A DNA stretch of 7,003 nt, taken from the NCBI GenBank assembly GCA_964598495.1, contig CAZRBY010000038.1, forward strand, positions 1-7,003, read 5' to 3'. Shown here piece after piece: positions 1-5,968 of this stretch (position 1 is its first letter; each line of letters opens with the position of its first letter). The position numbers and the translations under genes are program-made. This DNA is from Cacconaster sp964598495. Its GTDB lineage: Bacteria; Bacteroidota; Bacteroidia; Bacteroidales; UBA932. The notes under the pieces were generated by a model. The model was not told the DNA's origin. It searched no databases and saw only the letters and a program-made list of their open reading frames with translations.

Positions 1-1
1 A

Positions 2-253
2 TATCCAGATCAGACAGAAACTTCTGCTACCTATAACAAAACGAATCCGAGTGATCCTTTCTTGGTTGGTGATTTCGGCGTGGTACGTAACCACTTCTAT
101 CAGGTGACTGTAACGGACATTAAGAAAGTGGGTATAGGCGTATTTGACGTTACCGAGCCGATTGTTCCTAATTACGATCCTTCTACTTACTATCTCGCTG
201 CTAAACTTAATATTCTTGCTTGGCAGACGGTTACACAGAATGTAATATTGTAA
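2..253 (+). CDS. Major fimbrial subunit (FimA/Mfa1-type fimbrillin), C-terminal 83 residues only
   Basis: This is the 3' end of a gene that begins before the window; the frame is open from base 2 to a TAA at 251-253. The product resembles the C-terminal domain of type V fimbrillins (Fimbrillin_C type). It has the VVRNHFYQVTV block, then a GVFD..EPIVP stretch, a YYLAAKLNI segment, and a final strand AWQTVTQNVIL. In this family the conserved Arg-Asn-His-x-Tyr block lies in the C-terminal beta sandwich, and the last strand takes part in polymerisation by strand exchange, so the protein is likely the shaft subunit exposed on the cell surface. Its place directly upstream of a FimB/Mfa2-type anchor gene matches known fim and mfa operons. 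The signal peptide and protease site lie outside the window. It could instead be a minor fimbrillin paralogue; fimbrillin itself is fairly certain. Confidence 0.85.
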   Translation, partial: YPDQTETSATYNKTNPSDPFLVGDFGVVRNHFYQVTVTDIKKVGIGVFDVTEPIVPNYDPSTYYLAAKLNILAWQTVTQNVIL

Positions 254-308
254 TTTTTTCTAAGAAGAGACTACTTAGGCCTGTATAAGACCGAAGCGTT
301 TCTATACC

Positions 309-346
309 AATCTTTCGGGGCGGGTGGGGCCCCGCCCCGGAGGATT
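309..346 (+). terminator. Long GC-rich hairpin between fimbrillin and anchor genes (terminator or attenuator)
   Basis: Bases 316-324 (CGGGGCGGG) pair perfectly with 331-339 (CCCGCCCCG) around a 6-base loop. The stem continues outwards to 309 and 346 with two G-T wobbles, giving about 16 paired positions. The 3' flank is ATTTAAAAA, which has only a short T run, so it is not a textbook intrinsic terminator. It sits 56 bases after the fimbrillin stop and 54 before the anchor start. The inference is partial termination or 3' end protection, so that the shaft subunit mRNA outnumbers the downstream anchor and tip messages. Confidence 0.6.
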
Positions 347-400
347 ATTTAAAAAGCAAAAGCCCCGACCATGGAAAATTAACAACAAATCGGAGTGATG

Positions 401-1498
401 ATGAAACGATTGACATATTTGCTGCTTGTATTTATTGCGATGACCTCCTGTAGCGCAATTTACGAATATGAGGGCGACTGCGATCCAAAATATAGAATAG
501 AGTTCAAGTACGACTACAATATAAAGTATGCTGACGCCTTTGCCAATGAGGTCAAATCGGTGTCACTCTATGCCTTTGACGGCAACGGTAGACTTGTCTA
601 TCAGAAGACCGATCAAGGGCCTCAACTTGGTACCGGTGACTACGCAATGGAGGTCGATATGGAGCCGGGTACCTATGACCTTGTAGCCTGGTGCGGCCTG
701 GAGGATGGTTCATCCTTTACACTTCCCGTAATTCAGAGAGGTCTTACAGACAAGTCTGAAGTGACTTGTACTATAAAAGGAAATAAAATCGGAGGTCAGT
801 TCACGGTTAACCAACAACTCAAGCCGCTCTTTCACGGTTCGCTCAATTCGGTGGATTTCCCCGATAGTGAAGGTGTTCACACTTTTACAATACCTCTGAT
901 CAAAAATACAAACTCAATACGCATAGTATTGCAGCACATATCCGGCAAGAAGGTCGATCCCGACCTTTTTACCTACCATATTACGGCTGACAACGGAGTT
1001 CTTAATTGGAACAATGAGATTGTTCCGGGCAACATAGTTAACTATGAGGCATACTACACTGCAACCGGTGAAGAGGTGCTAAGCAAGGCTGATAGTGTTC
1101 CGACTGCAGCTGCTACGGCAGTGGCGGATTTTGCAATTTCAAGACTGATGGCATCCAGCGATGCGCGGCTGACCATTAAAAAACTCAATGGACAACCTGT
1201 GCTCTCCATACCTGTGGTGGATTTTCTTTTGCTTGTCAAGAGCTATTATAAACAGGCTATGACCAATCAGGAATACCTCGATCGTCAGGACGATTTCTAC
1301 TTCCTGTTCTTCCTTCAGGATAAAAAGGCAGATCCCGATGATCCGGGTGATGATCCGGGCGGTACTGATCCCGACGACCCGGATGATCCCGACGACCCGG
1401 ATGATCCCGATGATCCGGACGATCCCGATTACACCTGGATGGATGCCTATATCTATATAGGCTCGTGGAGAGTCGTTTTGTCTAATACTACACTTTAG
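401..1498 (+). CDS. FimB/Mfa2-family fimbrial anchor lipoprotein with Asp-Pro repeat
   Basis: This is a 365-residue outer-membrane lipoprotein, likely the subunit that anchors the pilus and ends shaft growth (family role). A short basic N-terminus and hydrophobic stretch lead to the lipobox AMTSC, with the lipidated Cys at residue 17. The mature start, C-S-A-I-Y-E...C-D-P, and the following KYDYN...ADAF..EV..V.LYAFD..G segment are typical of the Mfa2/FimB family. Unlike the next three proteins it has no T-(K/R)-(A/G) processing site after the Cys, as expected for a subunit kept in the membrane. Residues 311-343 are a DDP repeat, followed by the terminal strand GSWRVVLSNTTL. Three starts are possible (GTG 395, ATG 398, ATG 401). 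I chose 401 because GGAG at 392-395 is then five bases upstream. The gene ends with TAG, 18 bases before the next start. Confidence 0.88.
   Translation: MKRLTYLLLVFIAMTSCSAIYEYEGDCDPKYRIEFKYDYNIKYADAFANEVKSVSLYAFDGNGRLVYQKTDQGPQLGTGDYAMEVDMEPGTYDLVAWCGLEDGSSFTLPVIQRGLTDKSEVTCTIKGNKIGGQFTVNQQLKPLFHGSLNSVDFPDSEGVHTFTIPLIKNTNSIRIVLQHISGKKVDPDLFTYHITADNGVLNWNNEIVPGNIVNYEAYYTATGEEVLSKADSVPTAAATAVADFAISRLMASSDARLTIKKLNGQPVLSIPVVDFLLLVKSYYKQAMTNQEYLDRQDDFYFLFFLQDKKADPDDPGDDPGGTDPDDPDDPDDPDDPDDPDDPDYTWMDAYIYIGSWRVVLSNTTL
1331..1429 (+). repeat. Asp-Asp-Pro coding repeat in the anchor gene
   Basis: The anchor gene encodes an acidic Asp/Pro tract of 33 residues. It starts irregularly (DPDDPGDDPGG) and then becomes a regular run of six DDP units. 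At DNA level the 3' part is a tandem array of an 18-base unit, GATCCCGACGACCCGGAT. There are exact copies at 1367-1384 and 1385-1402, a third copy with silent changes at 1403-1420, and a half copy to 1429. Such a tract should be extended, unstructured and strongly negative. Loss or gain of 9- or 18-base units by slippage would keep the frame. Confidence 0.9.
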
Positions 1499-1516
1499 AA
1501 ATTTGAAACTGATTGC

Positions 1517-3181
1517 ATGAGATTGAAACAACACATATCGGTCCTATTCCGTCTGCTTATAGCGGTGTCAGTAGTGTCGCTTATGGCTGCCTGCAACCTC
1601 ATTTACGATGACTGCAGCGGGTGTGACCCTCTCACCGAGCCGGTCGATATCGGTTTCACCATTTCGACAGGTATGTTCAGCTTTCCGGAGACCAAGGCTC
1701 CCGTTTATGGTAATGAACCAGGTCAGGCTTATGAAAACTATATTGGTATGGAGAGTGGAGACTTCATGTTCCTTTTCTTTGACAAGAATGGGAAATATCT
1801 CCAGACTTTCCGGCCGGATCCGGAGGACATCACCCCGATAGGGGGAATTCCGGGAGTCTCTCCAAATCCCGATCCTACAGGAGATCCCATGCCCGTCAAT
1901 CATGTTTATTACATCAGCGGCAAGCTTAATCAGGCATATACGGACTTTACCATGGTGGCTTTGCTCAACTATGGAGGAGTCAACGGTCGTTATCCGATTG
2001 GCGAAGATGTGGCGGCAATCGGTGAAACTCCCGATCTGATAGTCGGCACTTCCACGCTTGATGATCTGATTTCCAATAATATGGCAGGAGGTTGGGGTAT
2101 ATTCAACTACAATCCTACTACCATACCATACGCACCCTCCCAAGCGACACCGATGCCGATGTACGGAGTGCGCACATTTGAGAACGTCCAATTCAGGGAC
2201 AGGATGCTCACCGACCTTGGAGATATAAATGTGCTCAGGGCCTATGCTAAGATCAGGGTGCGGCTCGTGGGTGATTTTGCAAATCTTTGTGACATTGCAG
2301 CTGTTAAACTCAACAAATATCCGACGGTTGCATACAAGGCTCCGAATATTAAGCAGACAACTCCGAGAGGTGTTACGATTGCCACTGAAAAGTACTGCGC
2401 TCCGACACAGGTCTCCTCAGGTTCCCTTCCTTTCAGGAAGATTACGGACGATATCTTTGAGATCTATGTACCGGCATACGACAATATAAATGCTTCTGCG
2501 GATAAAAAAGCAACCATCACGGTTCAACTCGCCAACGGCCAGATTTACGAAGATGCCATCCAGTTCGCATATTATGATGATGATGGCCAACTACCTGCGA
2601 GCGTGACCTATTTCAACATCCTGCGCAACTATATCATTGATTATCGAATCACAGGTGTGAGAGGTGCAAACCTGACACTTCAGCTTGAGGCAAACCCTTG
2701 GACTGTTAAACAGACGACTTTCCAGTATACGGAGATAGTTTCGTTTGCTGACCAAGGATTCCCTGCATTTGATCTTAATACCATAAACACGATAGATCAT
2801 TCGGATCAGGGAAATGGCAATGTCTATGTAATCATGAAACAGGACAACACTTTTGCCAAAGTTACTTTTACCATTATGACCCCTGTCGGAAGCACATGGG
2901 AAGCGATGTTGGTAAGAAAAAAAGGGGATTCCGGAGCATTCTCATTCGTAGATGGGGGCGGCACCGTAATAGCCAGTCCTTCAGGCCCTGTCGGTACTCC
3001 TGCAACATTGTATATAAAGAAGAATTTCCCCCAGCCGGCAGACGAGAACAATGAGTATATACTACGCATTATGATTCACTTTCCCCCGCCGGCCAGTCAA
3101 ACGTTTAAGGTCAATTATCTTGAACTTGAGGGCGTTCACGGCACAGCCAAAGAGTATACTATCGTTCAACCGGCTTCATAG
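1517..3181 (+). CDS. Accessory fimbrial lipoprotein, FimC-position minor pilin
   Basis: This 554-residue exported lipoprotein is likely an accessory (sub-tip) subunit of the type V pilus. The signal peptide ends in the lipobox LMAAC with the lipidated Cys at residue 26. The mature N-terminus CNLIYDDCSGCDP matches the anchor upstream position for position (Cys, Ile-Tyr, acidic, Cys-Asp-Pro). Residues 57-62, PETKAP, form a trypsin-like processing site 34 residues after the Cys. Fimbrillin-like features follow: FMFLFFDKNGKYLQ near residue 85, and a late Y-F-N-I-L-R-N-Y strand leading to ANPW (W395). The C-terminal part, about residues 400-554, is a second probable beta domain that I do not recognise. 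The gene lies 18 bases after the anchor gene in the same reading frame; the start has only a weak ribosome site, usual in Bacteroidota. It ends in TAG followed at once by an in-frame TAA. Membership of the pilus is well supported; its exact position in the pilus is inference. Confidence 0.8.
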   Translation: MRLKQHISVLFRLLIAVSVVSLMAACNLIYDDCSGCDPLTEPVDIGFTISTGMFSFPETKAPVYGNEPGQAYENYIGMESGDFMFLFFDKNGKYLQTFRPDPEDITPIGGIPGVSPNPDPTGDPMPVNHVYYISGKLNQAYTDFTMVALLNYGGVNGRYPIGEDVAAIGETPDLIVGTSTLDDLISNNMAGGWGIFNYNPTTIPYAPSQATPMPMYGVRTFENVQFRDRMLTDLGDINVLRAYAKIRVRLVGDFANLCDIAAVKLNKYPTVAYKAPNIKQTTPRGVTIATEKYCAPTQVSSGSLPFRKITDDIFEIYVPAYDNINASADKKATITVQLANGQIYEDAIQFAYYDDDGQLPASVTYFNILRNYIIDYRITGVRGANLTLQLEANPWTVKQTTFQYTEIVSFADQGFPAFDLNTINTIDHSDQGNGNVYVIMKQDNTFAKVTFTIMTPVGSTWEAMLVRKKGDSGAFSFVDGGGTVIASPSGPVGTPATLYIKKNFPQPADENNEYILRIMIHFPPPASQTFKVNYLELEGVHGTAKEYTIVQPAS

Positions 3182-3190
3182 TAAAGAGAT

Positions 3191-5554
3191 ATGAAAAGAA
3201 TAATATCGCATATAACAATACTGCTTACAGTGCTTTTGGTAGCCTCTTGTAACTGGTTGGAAAATCCGCAACCACTTCCGAAAGGAGAATTCAAACTTAC
3301 TCTCCTTACAACCGGCTTAGATACAAAAGGACCTGAAACCGGAGCGGCCGGAGAGACCAATCTCAATGAAAATCTCATTGATACGGTGGATATATTCTTC
3401 TATCAGAACGGTGCGGACAATAATACAAATGCCGTGCACTGTCTGAAAATGGCACTGCCGGCTGGCTCCAACTCCATTGTTACGCTCAATATCCCTTTTA
3501 CCGCTTTTGAGATTACCAAGATCTTCGGTACGGCACCTGCTGTTCCTGTGGCAACTACTGCACGAATCTACGTAATTGCCAACGCCACAAATCCTGCCAG
3601 GTCTACGCTCAATCAAATAATGGCAAATGCGGCTGCTGCCACACCCTCTTATGCAGGTACGTCCATCAATAGCCTCAAGCATCTGGAGATTCTTAAACCC
3701 GGCCCTTATACCAGTCAGACGGAATCGTCATTTGTTATGGATGGATATAGTGTGGTCACTCTTAGCGCTGACAGGACAACGATGAGCGGCCACGTCAAAA
3801 TGGACCGCTCAGGATGCAAGGTTCGTCTATTTATAACCCAAATAGATACGGTGACGACCATTGAGGGATCTGATACGCTCGTATGGATCCCGCAACCTCA
3901 GTATATGAGACTTTTCTTTTTCAACGNNNNNNNNNNNCCATTTAATCCCGCGGCGGAAGATTACTTTACGATTAGGGGTAACAACATGGTGTTGGCCAGA
4001 ACCTTACAACGAATGCCCGCTGATGCTTCACAACCACTCCAGTACTGGTTCAATACAGTCCCTTATTACTCCTATCCCTTCAACTTCAACCCTTCGGGAG
4101 ATTTGGATCAGACCTCTCTTGTACTCGTACTTCCTTGGTTGTGCCCGATTGCTAATTACGAACATTCGCATAACACTTATTATCAGATACCTATTACCAC
4201 TCCTGCCACCGGTTTAAATTTAACACGCAACTCGTACTACCAGATTTATGTCACTGTGAGCATGCTCGGTAATTTTGAGGAGAGTGATCCGGTAGAGATA
4301 CCAATCAGTTTCATTGTAGCGGATTGGAGTACGGCCGAGATAAAAGCTGAGATGCGCGATTATCAGTATCTAACTGTTGACCGCAACTATGACAAACTAA
4401 TAAACCAAAACACAGGATTATTCAAATATTCCAGCTCCTCTCCCGTGAAGGTGAAAATCAATACCGTAAAATACACCAATTACTCACAGAACAATTTCCA
4501 GGAAATAACACTTACCGGCACCGGTAACCCCGCTACTACTCACTCCGTTTCAGAGCAGCGCACGGTACACCCTCCGGGACAAAATGCATACACAGTTACG
4601 GATACTTATACCGTATCGGTAGAGCCTGATAATGTCATCAAGTTTCAGAGAAATATTCCAAATGGTGTATTTACGATAAGTACCATCAATTTTACCGTGA
4701 CCAACGAAGAAGGATTTTCCGAAACCATAGTGATAGAACAATATCCCCCGATTTACATTACAGGCGAGAAATCTACTGTTTATAATACCGGTCCAACTCA
4801 AAATCAATGGGGGTCGGTAATAGTATATGGCTATCGGTCGAGATATGGAAATACTAGTTATCGTGAAATATCTGATGACCAAAATGGACGTTTAGGTTCG
4901 GTACAGTATTTTAACAACGTTAACGGTTCCGGTACAAACAATAACCAGAACCAGTACACTGTATATGTGGGTTCACTGGCAGAAGGGTTTATAACCGGAG
5001 ATGGACGTAATTATGCCATCGGAGATCCGAGAGTACCTATCTCCCAAGCAGGTCCTGTACAGGGACTACAAAGCTATGGTACTACCTTTAAACTTACTCA
5101 ATATCGCAAAACTCGTCAAGGTGATGAGGCTTCCGATATGATTGCCCCCGCATACAAGGTTGCCTCCTCCTACGGAAAGACAACGGTGATGTCCTTTACC
5201 CAGGCTGAGAAACGCTGCGCTGCCTATCAGGAGAACGGTTATCCTGCAGGAAGGTGGCGCGTGCCGACCGAAGCGGAGATTTTGTTTATAGTCAACCGTT
5301 CAAACGCGGGAGTTTTTCCTACTTTGTTCGATGGAAGATATTGGGCATCAAGTGGAAGGTGTTATGACTCAACTCTCAAACAATTTGTGCAAGGGACTAG
5401 TCAAGCTGTCCGTTGTGTCTATGATGTTTGGTATTGGGGTGATGCTAAGGGGGATTGGAATAATGACGGTGTTATTAATTATGTCGATTATGGAACACCT
5501 ATGATAGGAGATAACCCCGATGGTATTGCTCGACAATGGGGACCTGTAAGATAA
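3191..5554 (+). CDS. Large fimbrial tip/adhesin lipoprotein with C-terminal WRVPT (FISUMP/lectin-like) domain and calcium-type loop
   Basis: This 787-residue lipoprotein is probably a tip adhesin (FimD-like position). The signal peptide ends LLVASC with the lipidated Cys at residue 20, and D-T-K-G-P at 44-48 is the likely protease site. The N-terminal half is fimbrillin-like (DTVDIFFYQNG, ARIYVIANAT, NSYYQIYVTVSMLG). From about residue 655 to 750 there is a compact domain with AEKRCAAYQENG (C676), RWRVPTEAEI (688-697), YWASSGRCYD (C724) and VRCVYDVWYWG (C742). This pattern resembles the FISUMP or FGE/C-type-lectin-like folds common at the end of Bacteroidales fimbrial tip proteins. After it, residues 755-766 form a dockerin/EF-hand-like loop, which is unusual here. 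Eleven Ns at 3927-3937 hide about four residues; the frame is the same on both sides, so the gene is probably intact. It starts 9 bases after the previous stop and ends TAA followed by an in-frame TAG. Ligand unknown. Confidence 0.82.
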   Translation: MKRIISHITILLTVLLVASCNWLENPQPLPKGEFKLTLLTTGLDTKGPETGAAGETNLNENLIDTVDIFFYQNGADNNTNAVHCLKMALPAGSNSIVTLNIPFTAFEITKIFGTAPAVPVATTARIYVIANATNPARSTLNQIMANAAAATPSYAGTSINSLKHLEILKPGPYTSQTESSFVMDGYSVVTLSADRTTMSGHVKMDRSGCKVRLFITQIDTVTTIEGSDTLVWIPQPQYMRLFFFNXXXXPFNPAAEDYFTIRGNNMVLARTLQRMPADASQPLQYWFNTVPYYSYPFNFNPSGDLDQTSLVLVLPWLCPIANYEHSHNTYYQIPITTPATGLNLTRNSYYQIYVTVSMLGNFEESDPVEIPISFIVADWSTAEIKAEMRDYQYLTVDRNYDKLINQNTGLFKYSSSSPVKVKINTVKYTNYSQNNFQEITLTGTGNPATTHSVSEQRTVHPPGQNAYTVTDTYTVSVEPDNVIKFQRNIPNGVFTISTINFTVTNEEGFSETIVIEQYPPIYITGEKSTVYNTGPTQNQWGSVIVYGYRSRYGNTSYREISDDQNGRLGSVQYFNNVNGSGTNNNQNQYTVYVGSLAEGFITGDGRNYAIGDPRVPISQAGPVQGLQSYGTTFKLTQYRKTRQGDEASDMIAPAYKVASSYGKTTVMSFTQAEKRCAAYQENGYPAGRWRVPTEAEILFIVNRSNAGVFPTLFDGRYWASSGRCYDSTLKQFVQGTSQAVRCVYDVWYWGDAKGDWNNDGVINYVDYGTPMIGDNPDGIARQWGPVR
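3927..3937. other. Assembly gap (11 Ns) inside the adhesin gene
   Basis: Eleven undetermined bases lie between LFFFN and PFNPAAEDY in the 787-residue gene. With the gap taken at face value the frame is unchanged, and the sequence on both sides reads as one fimbrial protein. The true gap length is not known, so a small insertion or deletion here cannot be excluded. Confidence 0.95.
5453..5488 (+). other. Dockerin/EF-hand-like calcium-binding loop coded at the adhesin C-terminus
   Basis: Residues 755-766 read DWNNDGVINYVD. This fits the 12-residue calcium loop: Asp1, Asn3, Asp5, Gly6, Ile8, Asn9 and Asp12. Gly754 before it and Tyr767 after it also fit the dockerin type GDxNxDGxVNxxDY. Only one loop is present, whereas a full dockerin has two in about 60 residues, so cohesin binding is unlikely. 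Calcium-dependent stiffening of the C-terminus is the likelier reading. The loop lies just after the YWGD end of the WRVPT domain, 21 residues from the end of the protein. Confidence 0.6.
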
Positions 5555-5555
5555 T

Positions 5556-5561
5556 AGGAGG
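5556..5561 (+). promoter_or_regulatory. Strong Shine-Dalgarno (AGGAGG) for the last gene
   Basis: AGGAGG lies 8 bases before the ATG at 5570, overlapping the in-frame TAG that follows the adhesin's TAA stop. Bacteroidota genes seldom carry a full Shine-Dalgarno, and the starts at 1517 and 3191 have none or a weak one, so this site stands out. It fixes the start at 5570 with confidence. Confidence 0.7.
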
Positions 5562-5569
5562 ATATTGAT

Positions 5570-5968
5570 ATGAAGAAGATATTTTACGGCATAATGATGG
5601 TTCTGGCGCTTTTTTCCTGCCAGAAGTTTGATATCGATAATTCTCCGATCGAAGGTAAAAAGGTGGTTGTCAATATAGGACTTGATATTCCTGAAATGTC
5701 ACCTCTGACCCGAGCATTTGGCGACGACCCGCTGACTGTCGGATATCTGCCTTTGCACATAGTAGTGTTCGACGGTGACGGTATGTATGTGGAGCGCACT
5801 ACCGGCGAATTTTTAAGCAAATCTCCGGATGATCAGGTCAACTTCAGGTGTACTCTTACATCCTCTTCCAGCAAGCGTAATCTCCATATACTGGCTAATG
5901 CGACGCCGGAGAATTACCCCGGTACCGGCTATGACCTCTTTAATGCACTTGCCGTCCAGGGCACTTAG
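5570..5968 (+). CDS. Fimbrial tip-type lipoprotein (DUF4906-like), N-terminal part ended by an early TAG
   Basis: This 132-residue reading frame is the front part of a longer gene. The signal peptide ends ALFSC with the lipidated Cys at residue 17. PLTRAF at 45-50 is a probable Arg-type processing site 31 residues further on. A typical fimbrillin-like first domain then begins: LPLHIVVFDGDGMYVE and KRNLHILANATPENYPG. The TAG at 5966-5968 follows VQGT, and the frame goes straight on with DAYWQKV and matching family sequence, so the stop falls inside a domain rather than at its end. Possible readings are a nonsense mutation (one base from CAG, GAG, AAG, TGG, TAC or TAT), a sequencing error, or readthrough. 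If translated as it stands, the product would be an incomplete beta domain, probably unable to fold into a pilin. The gene has a strong ribosome site and lies 15 bases after the adhesin gene, clearly in the same operon. Confidence 0.75.
   Translation: MKKIFYGIMMVLALFSCQKFDIDNSPIEGKKVVVNIGLDIPEMSPLTRAFGDDPLTVGYLPLHIVVFDGDGMYVERTTGEFLSKSPDDQVNFRCTLTSSSSKRNLHILANATPENYPGTGYDLFNALAVQGT

Noticed and set aside
228..260. Possible terminator at the end of the fimbrillin gene (TTACA/TGTAA stem, then six Ts at 254-259)
   Set aside because: The stem is only five weak pairs and is separated from the T run by about ten bases; the hairpin at 309-346 is far more convincing.
326..333. GGGGCCCC palindrome as a protein-binding operator
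   Set aside because: It lies within the loop and arm of the larger hairpin and needs no separate explanation.
371..382. ATG GAA AAT TAA mini-frame just before the anchor gene
   Set aside because: Three codons with no ribosome site and no visible link to control; too short to support a leader-peptide claim.
254..400. Promoter for the anchor gene in the intergenic region
   Set aside because: I see no Bacteroides-type -7 (TAnnTTTG) element with a matching -33 element; the genes are best explained as one operon with upstream transcription.
1139..1534. Long minus-strand reading frame with a repeated Ile-Ile-Arg-Val-Val-Gly pattern over the Asp-Pro repeat
   Set aside because: It is the mirror of the DDP coding repeat; it has no signal, no family motif and no upstream context, while the + frame is a clear lipoprotein.
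5966..5968. General reassignment of TAG to a sense codon (as in code 15 phages)
   Set aside because: Genes at 401 and 1517 end in TAG at natural family C-termini, and the latter is backed by a TAA at once. General reassignment is not supported; partial suppression is only kept as a weak option.
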